Of a stretch of DNA of 64,000 nt, positions 9,207 to 18,260 are shown piece by piece (position 1 is the stretch's first letter; every line of letters starts with the position of its first letter). Position numbers and translations under genes: made by a program. Source of the stretch: an uncultured Acetatifactor sp. (GTDB taxonomy: Bacteria; Bacillota; Clostridia; Lachnospirales; Lachnospiraceae); NCBI GenBank assembly GCA_947595925.1, contig CANQEV010000001.1:62001-126000 (forward strand), read 5' to 3'. A model generated the notes under the pieces. It was not told the origin of the DNA, did not search any database, and saw only the letters and a list, made by a program, of their open reading frames with translations.

Positions 9207-9938
9207 ATGCCGAAGTACACGACTGGAGAAATTGCGAAGCTCTGCGGCGTATCCGTCCGGACAGTGCAGTATTACGATACCCGCGGTATCCTGATGCCCA
9301 GTGAACTGACCGAAGGCGGCAGGCGGCTTTATTCGGAAGACGATCTCAGACGAATGAAGATCATCTGCTTTCTTCGCGACGCCGGTATCTCCATCAACAG
9401 CATAGGAGAGCTTTTGGCCGGTGAGAATCCCGGAAGCATCATCTCTGTCCTTTTGGACCAACAGGAACAGACGCTCGTCGGGGAGATCAGGGAGCGGCAG
9501 ACAAAGCTCGATCTGCTGGGCGGGATCAGGCGGGAACTGAAAAGCGTGGAAAATTTCTCCGTCGAATCCATCGGTGACATAGCATATGCAATGGAGAATA
9601 AAAAGGAAATGAGACGCCTGCATGGTATTTTGCTGCTCACGGGAATTCCCATCAATATTTTTCAATGGGTATCGATCATCCTCTGGATTGTTGCGGGGAT
9701 CTGGCAGCCCTTTGTCCTCTATGTCCTGCTGGCCATTCCCTATGGGGTCTGGGTAACAAGGTACTACTATGCAAGGACCGTCTACATCTGTCCACAGTGT
9801 CATGGGGTATTTAAGCCCAATTTCAAAGAGTTCTTTTGGTCAAGGCATACCCCGACCTTAAGGAAGCTTACCTGTACCTGCTGCGGCCAGAAGGGCTTTT
9901 GCGTGGAGACATATGGAATGGAGGCCCAAAATGGATAA
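9207..9938 (+). CDS. MerR family regulator fused to TM segments and a C-terminal zinc-ribbon-like motif
   Basis: YTTGEIAKLCGVSVRTVQYYDTRGILMPS; two hydrophobic segments; CPQC...CTCC. Confidence 0.88.
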   Translation: MPKYTTGEIAKLCGVSVRTVQYYDTRGILMPSELTEGGRRLYSEDDLRRMKIICFLRDAGISINSIGELLAGENPGSIISVLLDQQEQTLVGEIRERQTKLDLLGGIRRELKSVENFSVESIGDIAYAMENKKEMRRLHGILLLTGIPINIFQWVSIILWIVAGIWQPFVLYVLLAIPYGVWVTRYYYARTVYICPQCHGVFKPNFKEFFWSRHTPTLRKLTCTCCGQKGFCVETYGMEAQNG

Positions 9939-10134
9939 GATCAGAGAACTGCTTCCCTTTATCATACCGCTGGCAATCGCTGAATTTGCCCTTCTGGGCT
10001 ATACGCTGCACCACATTCTGACTCACAAGAATTATAAGAGGGGGAATCGCACTTTATGGCTCGTTGTGGTGATCGTCGGCATGGAGTTTATCGGGCCGGT
10101 TTTATACTTCCTGCTTGGAAAAGAGGATGTCTGA
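9931..10134 (+). CDS. PLDc_N-domain small membrane protein
   Basis: MDKIRELLPFIIPLAIAEFALLGYTLHHILTHKNYKRGNRTLWLVVVIVGMEFIGPVLYFLLGKEDV; start overlaps the MerR gene end. Confidence 0.75.
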   Translation: MDKIRELLPFIIPLAIAEFALLGYTLHHILTHKNYKRGNRTLWLVVVIVGMEFIGPVLYFLLGKEDV

Positions 10135-11032
10135 CATGGAAGTGCTGAAGATACATAATCTGGAAAAGCGCTTTGGCGGGAAAGAAGTGCTCTGCGGACT
10201 GGACCTGTCCGTGCCGGAGCACAGCATATTTGGCTTTATCGGCAGGAACGGCGCAGGGAAAACCACCACAATGAAGGCGGTTCTTGGACTGCTGAAACCG
10301 GATGGCGGGCAGATCTATGTCATGAACGAAAAGGTGCGCTTCGGTCAGACCCCCACAAACCGGTATATCGGTTATCTGCCCGATGTGCCGGAATTTTATT
10401 CCTATATGACGCCGTTGGAATACCTGCATTTCTGCGGGAAGATAAGCGGGATGGATCGATCCGATACTGCGCTTAGAAGCAAAGAGCTGCTGGAGCTGGT
10501 CGGTCTTGGGCAGGAGAGCTGCCGCATAAAGGGCTTTTCCCGGGGCATGAAACAACGCCTGGGAATAGCACAGGCGCTGCTGAACCGTCCGAAGCTTTTG
10601 ATCTGTGACGAGCCAACGTCGGCGCTTGATCCTGCCGGCCGCAAGGAAATCCTGGATATACTCCTCGCGGCAAAGGAACAGATTACGATACTTTTTTCCA
10701 CGCATATTCTTTCCGACGTGGAGCGCATCTGTACGGAAGCGGCGTTTCTGAAAGAGGGGAGGGTCGCCGTGCAGGGGACCATCGCAGAGCTGAAAAATAT
10801 GCGGCGGTCTGACGAATTTGTCATTGAAACGGCAAAAAAAGAAGCTGCCGACGGACTTGTAAAAATGTTTGGCGATCTCAGGGCCGACGAGTGCAATCCT
10901 CTTACTTTGCATGGCAGTGAAGAGCACTTCTTTGCCGTCATGAGATATGCCGCGGAAAACAGAATCCCGGTGCAGCGGATCGAGCGGATAGAGCCGACGC
11001 TGGAATCGCTTTTCCTGGAGGTGACAAAATGA
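10115..11032 (+). CDS. ABC transporter ATP-binding protein (true start probably ATG at 10136)
   Basis: GRNGAGKTTTMKAVLGLL, SRGMKQRLGIAQALL, LLICDEPTSALDPAGR. Confidence 0.93.
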   Translation: MEKRMSDMEVLKIHNLEKRFGGKEVLCGLDLSVPEHSIFGFIGRNGAGKTTTMKAVLGLLKPDGGQIYVMNEKVRFGQTPTNRYIGYLPDVPEFYSYMTPLEYLHFCGKISGMDRSDTALRSKELLELVGLGQESCRIKGFSRGMKQRLGIAQALLNRPKLLICDEPTSALDPAGRKEILDILLAAKEQITILFSTHILSDVERICTEAAFLKEGRVAVQGTIAELKNMRRSDEFVIETAKKEAADGLVKMFGDLRADECNPLTLHGSEEHFFAVMRYAAENRIPVQRIERIEPTLESLFLEVTK

Positions 11033-11799
11033 AGGCGCTGTTTGCTTTTTTGCAAAAGGAATGTCTGGAGATCGCCCGGACAGGTAAACTCATTATTCTC
11101 ATACTGCTGTTTGTGCTGTTCGGCATCATGAATCCTGCGGTGGCAAAACTGACACCGTGGATGCTGGAAATGCTCTCGGAACAACTGGCGGAAAGCGGAT
11201 TCGCCGTCCTGGATGTTACGGTGGATGCCATGACTTCTTGGACACAATTTTATAAGAACATCCCCCTGGCCCTGATCGCTTATGTGCTGATCTTCAGCGA
11301 CAGTTTTACCGGGGAATACCGATCCGGGACTTTACTGCTTGCGCTGACAAAGGGGCTGCCCGGATACAAAGTCGTACTGGCAAAGACGATGATGCTTTTA
11401 TCCCTCTGGACACTGGGCTACGGACTCTGCTTTGCCATTACCTGGGGATACAACGCTTACTTCTGGGACAACGGCATCGCGGCGCATCTGCTGCAGTCGG
11501 CAGTCCTGTGGTGGCTGTTCGGCGTGTGGGTGATATGCCTGCTGGTACTTTTTTCGGCGCTGATGCAAAATAACACGGGCGTTGTCCTGAGTACCGGCGG
11601 GGCCGTGCTGCTCCTGTATGGATTGAGCGCCATACCAAAGGTCAAAGCCTATCTGCCGGTGCTGCTGATGAACAGCGGTTCCCTGCTGTCCGGCACCGCA
11701 GAACCGGACGCATATGGAAAGGCGGTCCTGGCCGCCGTGGCTTCCGTCGTGGGATCCGTGACTGCCGGCATTTTGATCATGAATAAAAAACAGATGTAG
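11029..11799 (+). CDS. ABC transporter permease (ABC-2 type)
   Basis: Multi-TM, SFTGEYRSGTLLLALTKGL, 4 bp overlap with the ATPase gene. Confidence 0.85.
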   Translation: MKALFAFLQKECLEIARTGKLIILILLFVLFGIMNPAVAKLTPWMLEMLSEQLAESGFAVLDVTVDAMTSWTQFYKNIPLALIAYVLIFSDSFTGEYRSGTLLLALTKGLPGYKVVLAKTMMLLSLWTLGYGLCFAITWGYNAYFWDNGIAAHLLQSAVLWWLFGVWVICLLVLFSALMQNNTGVVLSTGGAVLLLYGLSAIPKVKAYLPVLLMNSGSLLSGTAEPDAYGKAVLAAVASVVGSVTAGILIMNKKQM

Positions 11800-11808
11800 C
11801 TGAGATGG

Positions 11809-11836
11809 ACGCGCCCCCGGCAGGGGGGCGTTTTTT
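11809..11836 (+). terminator. Intrinsic terminator
   Basis: ACGCGCCCCCGGCAGGGGGGCGTTTTTT. Confidence 0.8.
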
Positions 11837-11894
11837 GTTGGCTTTTCATAGAAAGAGGGACATATTAACATTTTGAACTCGCTGAACGGAACTA

Positions 11895-11923
11895 TTGACT
11901 TTTCGCGGAAAAAGTATGATAAT
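11895..11923 (+). promoter_or_regulatory. Promoter upstream of ilvE
   Basis: TTGACT-N17-GATAAT. Confidence 0.6.
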
Positions 11924-11986
11924 GAATAACAAAAATGAGCGTGTATCGCCCGATATTTTCAGAAAAAGCGAAAAGAGGTAGATCAC

Positions 11987-13012
11987 ATGGAGAAGAAAAA
12001 TATCGATTGGGGCAACCTGGGGTTTGGATACATTCAGACGGATTACCGCTATGTGTCCAATTACAAGGACGGCGCGTGGGACGACGGAGCGATCGTCACC
12101 GACGCCAACATCGTGCTGAACGAGTGCGCGGGCGTTCTGCAGTACGCGCAGACCGTATTCGAGGGCCTGAAGGCTTACAGCACGGACGGCGGACATATCG
12201 TGACCTTCCGCCCGGATCTGAACGCGGCGCGGCTGGAGGCTTCCGCGAAGAGGCTGGAGATGCCCGTGTTCCCTCAGGATCGTTTTATCGACGCGGTGGA
12301 GAAGGTCGTTGCGGCAAATGAGGCCTTCGTTCCCCCTTACGGCAGCGGGGCGACCCTGTATATCCGCCCTTATATGTTCGGCAGCAATTCTGTGATCGGC
12401 GTAAAGCCTGCGGATGAATATCAGTTCCGCATCTTCTGTACGCCGGTGGGTCCTTACTTCAAGGGCGGCGTGAAGCCCCTTACCATCCGCGTCAGCGATT
12501 TCGACCGGGCGGCTCCTCACGGCACCGGCCATATCAAGGCGGGGCTGAACTATGCCATGAGCCTTCATGCCATCGTGAGCGCCCATGAAGAGGGCTATGA
12601 CGAAAATATGTATCTGGATCCCGCGACCCGCACGAAAGTGGAGGAGACCGGCGGCGCGAACTTCCTGTTTGTGACGAAGGACGGCAAGATCGTGACGCCG
12701 AAGTCCGACAGCATCCTGCCCTCCATCACCCGCCGTTCGCTGGTACATGTGGCGAAAGAATACCTGGGTCTTGAGGTGGAGGAGAGAGAGGTCTTCCTCT
12801 CCGAGGTTCCGGATATGGCGGAGTGCGGTCTTTGCGGCACTGCGGCGGTCATCTCCCCCGTTGGAAAGATCGTGGATCACGGCAAGGAGATCTGCCTGCC
12901 CAGCGGCATGACCGAGATGGGGCCTGTCACCAAGAAGCTTTACGACACCCTGACCGGTATCCAGATGGGCCGGATCGATGCTCCCGAGGGCTGGATCCAT
13001 GTGATCAAATAA
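11987..13012 (+). CDS. ilvE: Branched-chain amino acid aminotransferase
   Basis: Fold-type IV PLP enzyme: CAGVLQYAQTVFEGLKAYST, RPDLNAARLEASAKRL, YIRPYMFG, VEETGGANFLFV, CGTAAVISPVGKI. Confidence 0.95.
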   Translation: MEKKNIDWGNLGFGYIQTDYRYVSNYKDGAWDDGAIVTDANIVLNECAGVLQYAQTVFEGLKAYSTDGGHIVTFRPDLNAARLEASAKRLEMPVFPQDRFIDAVEKVVAANEAFVPPYGSGATLYIRPYMFGSNSVIGVKPADEYQFRIFCTPVGPYFKGGVKPLTIRVSDFDRAAPHGTGHIKAGLNYAMSLHAIVSAHEEGYDENMYLDPATRTKVEETGGANFLFVTKDGKIVTPKSDSILPSITRRSLVHVAKEYLGLEVEEREVFLSEVPDMAECGLCGTAAVISPVGKIVDHGKEICLPSGMTEMGPVTKKLYDTLTGIQMGRIDAPEGWIHVIK

Positions 13013-13136
13013 AGAATTGTCTGAGTAATATTACAAGAAAAAGAACTGTGAAGCGGCGTGGGACCTGGCGCGCCGCTTTCCAGGCAGAGGGCGCGGGCTG
13101 AGCGGTTGCATTTCAGCTCGCGCTTTTCTAAAATGT

Positions 13137-13165
13137 TTGCCTTTCCGCGCTTTTTGCGATACAAT
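13137..13165 (+). promoter_or_regulatory. Promoter upstream of GH43 gene
   Basis: TTGCCT-N17-TACAAT. Confidence 0.5.
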
Positions 13166-13303
13166 AAGACCGTGAACAGGCAGCAGGCCGTTTAGCCCCG
13201 GAAAGACGGTTTTTTGACCGGAAAAAGGCAGGCGGCGGAACAAACGTCCGGCGGACAGCATGTCTTTTTCAGGCAGCGCGCCGGAATGGAAGGGAGAAAA
13301 AAT

Positions 13304-14638
13304 ATGGCGAATCCGATCTTACCGCTTTGGGAGTGCATACCGGACGGGGAACCCCGTCAGTTCGGGGACAGAGTGTACCTTTACGGTTCCCATGACAGAT
13401 ACGGCTATCACGATTTTTGCGACTATAAATTGAAAGTGTGGAGCGCCTCCGTGGACGATCTGGAGCACTGGACCTGCCACGGGCACTGTTTTCACACGGC
13501 GCCGGATACGGATCATCCTTCCAGCGTGCCCCACACGGACCATCCGCTCTATGCGCCGGATGTCGTGGAGAAAGACGGGAAATACTATCTCTACACTTAT
13601 ATTGTGGGGGCAAAGGGCTGTGTCAGCGTGAGCGATAAGCCGGAGGGACCCTTTACGTTTCTCTCCACTTACGACTATGCCCCTGAGGATGCCGGGGACG
13701 ACGGCATTTACAATGATCCCGGCGTATTGGTGGACGACGACGGACGGGTCTATGTCTATTACGGTTTCACATATTCCCACATGAATGAGCTGGATCCGAA
13801 GACCATGTACGGTGTGATCCCGGGGAGCCTGAAGAGCCATGTGATCGACGACCGGGAAGAAATTCCGGAGGAGAGGCGGTTTTTTGAGGCCAGCTCTCCG
13901 AGGAAGATTGGGGACACTTATTACCTGATCTATTCCCCCAGGAAGGGCAGCCGCCTGGCGTACGCCACGTCGGATTCTCCCACGGGCCCTTTCACTTACC
14001 GGGGCTATATCATCGACAACGGCGTGGACTACCCTGCGGGGAACGATCACGGTTCCCTTTGCAAGATAAAGGACCAGTGGTATATCTTTTATCACCGGAT
14101 GACCAATAATTCCATTACCTCCCGCCGGGCCTGCGTGGAGAAAGTACAGATCCTGCCGGACGGCAGCATCCCGCCTGTGGAGATGACCTCCCTGGGATTT
14201 TCAGAGTATCTGTCGCCCTATGAACCCGTGAAGGCGGAGCTGGCATGTGTACTAAAGGGCGGCTGCTTTGTCACGGAGAAGGATCTGTTCACCAGGGTCG
14301 TGACCCGGATCACGGACGGCTGCGTCCTGGGCTACAAGTATTTTGAGTTCGGCGAGGACGACGCTACGAAGACCATGGAGCTGGCGGTGAAGGTCCGCGG
14401 CATGGGCTGCACCGGACGGCTGCACGTCCTTTTGGACGACCCGGAGAAGGGACGGGAGATCGGGACGGTGGAGATCGGCCTGGGAGACGGCGTCTGCCGG
14501 GGGAGAGTGTCCAATGTCACGGGAAGACACGCCCTGTATTTCCGGGCGGAGCTGGGCGTGGAGCCGGATAACTGGATGCGCGGCTTTTTTGAGGGCAGGG
14601 TGATCTGCGAGATGGAGGAGTTTGTGTTCCTGAAGTGA
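13304..14638 (+). CDS. Glycoside hydrolase family 43 protein (ORF extends 5' to 13214)
   Basis: ATG at 13304; VYLYGSHDRYG, YAPDVVEKDGKYYLYTYI, DPGVLVDDDGRVYVYYG, FFEASSPRKIGDTYYLIYS; five-bladed propeller pattern. Confidence 0.88.
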   Translation: MANPILPLWECIPDGEPRQFGDRVYLYGSHDRYGYHDFCDYKLKVWSASVDDLEHWTCHGHCFHTAPDTDHPSSVPHTDHPLYAPDVVEKDGKYYLYTYIVGAKGCVSVSDKPEGPFTFLSTYDYAPEDAGDDGIYNDPGVLVDDDGRVYVYYGFTYSHMNELDPKTMYGVIPGSLKSHVIDDREEIPEERRFFEASSPRKIGDTYYLIYSPRKGSRLAYATSDSPTGPFTYRGYIIDNGVDYPAGNDHGSLCKIKDQWYIFYHRMTNNSITSRRACVEKVQILPDGSIPPVEMTSLGFSEYLSPYEPVKAELACVLKGGCFVTEKDLFTRVVTRITDGCVLGYKYFEFGEDDATKTMELAVKVRGMGCTGRLHVLLDDPEKGREIGTVEIGLGDGVCRGRVSNVTGRHALYFRAELGVEPDNWMRGFFEGRVICEMEEFVFLK

Positions 14639-14660
14639 GAAAACGCCGCGCTTATGCGCT

Positions 14661-15839
14661 TTGCGGCACTTTGAAGGAAAAGGAATTAAGGAAAAGGGAT
14701 TGAGGAAGATAATGACCGGCTGGATCGGGTCCGCGGGAAGCGGGTGGAGGAAAAACAAAAAAAACAGAGGGACAACAGGCCTCCTGGACAGGTTCCTGAC
14801 ATGGTTTCTGGCGGTTTCTTGTGCGCTGAGCCTCTCCGTGCTCTGCGGCTGCGGGGACGGGGAGGGTTCCAGGGTGGTGTTTACCGCCGGCCTGGAAAAA
14901 GACGAGGTGTTTCGAATCGGAGACGAGATCTGCCGGACGCCGGAGATGATGGTTTATCTCACAACCACACAGGAACAGTACGAGAGCGTGTACGGCGAAA
15001 AAATCTGGAACACCGCTCTGGACGGCGTGACCCTGGAGGAGAGCGTGAAGGAGATCGTGCTGGAAAAGGTGGCCCAGATCAAAACCATGAATCTTCTCGG
15101 CAGGGAGCGGGGCCTGGAGCTGGACGATACGGATAAGGTCCGGGCGAAAGCGGCGGCGAAGGAATATATGGCGGGACTCACCGAAGCGCAGGCGGAAAGC
15201 CTGGGCATCACGGAGGAGATGACAGCGGAGCTGTATGAGGAATACGCCATGGCCAATCAGGTGTATCAGGACGTCATACAGGACTTGAATCCGGAGATCA
15301 GCGACGACGAGGCCAGGATCATCACCGTGCAGCACATTCTGATCCGCACTTACAGCAGGGATCCGGATGGAAACCGCGTGGAATTTCTGACTGCGGAGAA
15401 GCAGGCGGCTTACGAGGAGGCCAGCGACGTCCGCGACCAGGCGGTGGCGGGGGAAAAGACTTTTGAGGAACTGGCGTCCCGTTACAGCCAGGACAGCACG
15501 TTGACCTATTCCTTTGGAAAGGGAGAGATGGATCCCGCCTTTGAGGAGGCGGCGTTCCGGCTTGAGACGGACGAGATCAGCCCGGTGGTGGAGAGCGACA
15601 GCGGCTACCACATCATCAAGTGTATCAGTTCCCAGAACCCGGAGGAGACCGCCGCGAATAAGATTAAGCTTCTGGAGGAAAGAAAGAACGAGGTTTTCGG
15701 GGAAGAGTATGAAGCCTTTTTAAAAAGCCAGGCTAGAAAGCTGAACCAAGAGGCCTGGGACGGGATCGGACTGGTTTTGGACGGCACGGCGCCGGATGTG
15801 GATTTTTTTGAAATTTACGAAAAACATTTTGGACAGTGA
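14661..15839 (+). CDS. Peptidyl-prolyl cis-trans isomerase (PrsA/parvulin-like lipoprotein; start uncertain)
   Basis: Lipobox-like LSVLCGCG; VQHILIRTYS...FEELASRYSQD...FGKGEMDPAFEEAAFRL...SDSGYHIIK. Confidence 0.9.
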   Translation: MRHFEGKGIKEKGLRKIMTGWIGSAGSGWRKNKKNRGTTGLLDRFLTWFLAVSCALSLSVLCGCGDGEGSRVVFTAGLEKDEVFRIGDEICRTPEMMVYLTTTQEQYESVYGEKIWNTALDGVTLEESVKEIVLEKVAQIKTMNLLGRERGLELDDTDKVRAKAAAKEYMAGLTEAQAESLGITEEMTAELYEEYAMANQVYQDVIQDLNPEISDDEARIITVQHILIRTYSRDPDGNRVEFLTAEKQAAYEEASDVRDQAVAGEKTFEELASRYSQDSTLTYSFGKGEMDPAFEEAAFRLETDEISPVVESDSGYHIIKCISSQNPEETAANKIKLLEERKNEVFGEEYEAFLKSQARKLNQEAWDGIGLVLDGTAPDVDFFEIYEKHFGQ

Positions 15840-15907
15840 CAAAGAAACGATTGCAGGAATCCCATACGGCGATTTTATAATTTTTTTAGAAATACTTTAT
15901 AGAATTA

Positions 15908-15934
15908 TTAGCGCTCACTTTGAATGAGTGCTAA
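15908..15934 (+). promoter_or_regulatory. CIRCE element (HrcA operator)
   Basis: TTAGCGCTC-N9-GAGTGCTAA, one mismatch from TTAGCACTC-N9-GAGTGCTAA. Confidence 0.9.
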
Positions 15935-15941
15935 TTTTCTC

Positions 15942-15970
15942 TTGACTTTTTTTCTTATTGGGACTAAACT
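15942..15970 (+). promoter_or_regulatory. Candidate htpG promoter
   Basis: TTGACT 15942-15947, N17, TAAACT 15965-15970. Confidence 0.5.
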
Positions 15971-16050
15971 CTGAATATGAGGTTTTCAGAGGGGCGGTCC
16001 GATCCGTGACAGACGCGCCCGATAGAAGAAAGAAAAGAGGTTATGTAAAA

Positions 16051-18195
16051 ATGGCAGCGAAAAGCGGTAGTTTATCTATCAACAGCGAAAACATTTTTCC
16101 GATCATCAAGAAATGGCTTTATTCCGACCACGATATCTTTTACAGGGAGCTGATCTCCAACGGATGCGATGCGGTGACGAAGCTCAAGAAACTGGATATG
16201 ATGGGCGAGTACAGTCTGCCCGAGGGCTTTAAGCCGAGGATCGACGTGATCGTGGATCCGGAGAAGAAGACTCTGACCTTTCAGGACAACGGCCTCGGCA
16301 TGACGGCGGACGAGGTGGAGGAGTACATCAACCAGATCGCTTTTTCCGGCGCGACGGACTTTATCGAGAAGTATAAGGACAAGAGCAGTTCCGATCAGAT
16401 CATTGGTCATTTTGGATTGGGCTTTTATTCCGCGTTCATGGTGGCGGATGAGGTGCACATCGATACCCTCTCCTATAAGCAGGACGCAAAGCCCGTGCAC
16501 TGGGAATGCGACGGCGGAACGGAATTCCACATGGAGGAGGGAACCCGTTCGGAGGTCGGAACGACGATCACGCTGTTCCTGAACGAGGACTGCCTGGAGT
16601 TCTGCAATGAATATAAGGCCCGGGAAGTGGTAAAGAAGTACTGTTCCTTCATGCCTACGGAGATCTATCTCTCCAAGGCGGACACGAAGGAAACCCAGAT
16701 TGTGAAGGAGAGCGAGCTGCTTCCTGACGATCAGGTGATCGAGGAGATCCAGCCGGAGAAAAAGGAAGAGGAAAAGAAAGAGGACAAGGAAGAAGAGGCA
16801 AAGGAGCCGGAGGAAAAGAAGTTCAAGATCCGGAAGCGCCCCGAGCTGATGAACGAGACCCAGCCCCTCTGGACGAAGCATCCTAACGACTGCACGAAGG
16901 AGCAGTATCAGGAGTTTTACCGCAAGGTGTTCCAGGACTACAAGGAGCCCCTGTTCTGGATTCACCTGAACATGGATTATCCCTTTAACTTAAAGGGTAT
17001 CCTCTACTTCCCGAAGATCAATATGGAGTATGAGTCCATCGAGGGGACCATCAAGCTCTACAACAACCAGGTGTTCATCGCGGACAACATCAAGGAAGTG
17101 ATCCCGGAGTTTCTGCTTCTGTTAAAGGGCGTCATCGACTGCCCGGACCTGCCTTTGAACGTGTCCAGGAGCGCGCTGCAGAACGATGGGTTTGTAAAGA
17201 AGATCGCAGAGTATATCACAAAGAAGGTGGCGGACAAGCTGGCCGGCATGTGCAAGACCGAGAAGGAGGAGTACGACAAGTACTGGGACGATATCAGCCC
17301 CTTCATCAAGTTTGGCTGCCTGAAGGACGATAAGTTCTGCGAGAAGATGAACGACTATATTCTCTTTAAGAACCTGGACGGAAAATATCTCACCCTGCCG
17401 GAGTGCCTTGAAGTGAAGCCCACGGATTCGGATGAGAAAGAGGATGCGGACGGTGCAGAGGCAAAGGAAGCGGGGAGCGCCACCGACGAGAACGGCGAGA
17501 AGGTGGAGGCCGAGATCGTGGAGGAGCCCGCGGAGAATGACGCGGACGCGGAGGAAGAGACGGACCAGGAGCCCGAGAAGAAGGAAAAGATCGTATATTA
17601 CGTCACCGACGAACAGCAGCAGAGCCAGTACATCAACATGTTCAAGGCCGCTAAGATGGACGCCGTGTTCCTGACCCACAATATCGACCAGCCCTTTATC
17701 TCTCAGCTGGAGAGCAAGAACGAGGGCGTGAAGTTCCTGCGCATCGACGCGGACGTCACCGACGCCATGAAGGCAAAGACCTCCAAGAAGGCGGAGAAGG
17801 AACTGGAGGAGCAGAGCGAGGCCCTTGGAAAGCTGATCAAGAAAGTTCTGAAGAAGGATAAGCTTGCCGTCAAGGTGGAGAAGCTGAAGAACAAGAAGAT
17901 CTCATCTGTGCTCACCCTTTCTGAAGAGAGCCGCCGGATGCAGGATATGATGAAGATGTATTCCATGCCGGGCATGAGTATGCCGGGCTTCGGGGAGGAA
18001 GGGGAGACCCTGATCCTCAACGCCAACCACCCTCTGGTGCAGTATGTGACTGAGAACCAGGAGGGCGAGAATGCGAAGATGATCTGCGAGCAGCTCTACG
18101 ATCTGGCAAAGCTGCAGCAGTCGCCCCTCTCCGCAGAGGAAATGACGAAGTTTATCGCAAGGAGCAACGATATCATGATGCTGCTGGCAAAGTAA
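16051..18195 (+). CDS. htpG: Chaperone protein HtpG (Hsp90)
   Basis: FYRELISNGCDAVTKLKKL, FQDNGLGMTADEVEEYI, GHFGLGFYSAFMVAD, LPLNVSRSALQND; ATG at 16051 (ORF extends to 15958). Confidence 0.97.
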   Translation: MAAKSGSLSINSENIFPIIKKWLYSDHDIFYRELISNGCDAVTKLKKLDMMGEYSLPEGFKPRIDVIVDPEKKTLTFQDNGLGMTADEVEEYINQIAFSGATDFIEKYKDKSSSDQIIGHFGLGFYSAFMVADEVHIDTLSYKQDAKPVHWECDGGTEFHMEEGTRSEVGTTITLFLNEDCLEFCNEYKAREVVKKYCSFMPTEIYLSKADTKETQIVKESELLPDDQVIEEIQPEKKEEEKKEDKEEEAKEPEEKKFKIRKRPELMNETQPLWTKHPNDCTKEQYQEFYRKVFQDYKEPLFWIHLNMDYPFNLKGILYFPKINMEYESIEGTIKLYNNQVFIADNIKEVIPEFLLLLKGVIDCPDLPLNVSRSALQNDGFVKKIAEYITKKVADKLAGMCKTEKEEYDKYWDDISPFIKFGCLKDDKFCEKMNDYILFKNLDGKYLTLPECLEVKPTDSDEKEDADGAEAKEAGSATDENGEKVEAEIVEEPAENDADAEEETDQEPEKKEKIVYYVTDEQQQSQYINMFKAAKMDAVFLTHNIDQPFISQLESKNEGVKFLRIDADVTDAMKAKTSKKAEKELEEQSEALGKLIKKVLKKDKLAVKVEKLKNKKISSVLTLSEESRRMQDMMKMYSMPGMSMPGFGEEGETLILNANHPLVQYVTENQEGENAKMICEQLYDLAKLQQSPLSAEEMTKFIARSNDIMMLLAK

Positions 18196-18220
18196 AAATG
18201 TCAAAAGTAAAAAATAACAT

Positions 18221-18260
18221 AAAAAACCCTGCGCGGAGCGAAATCGCGCAGGGTTTTTTT
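18221..18260. terminator. Bidirectional terminator between convergent htpG and ABC exporter genes
   Basis: AAAAAACCCTGCGCGgagcgaaatCGCGCAGGGTTTTTTT. Confidence 0.9.

Noticed and set aside
11840-11986. Possible T-box or riboswitch before ilvE (and before trpS at 28112-28233)
   Set aside because: Leaders are too short after the predicted promoters and no T-box (TGGNACCGCG) motif or antiterminator was seen.
11846-13000. 384 aa minus-strand ORF, and 28135..29352 minus 405 aa
   Set aside because: Antisense shadows of ilvE and trpS respectively.
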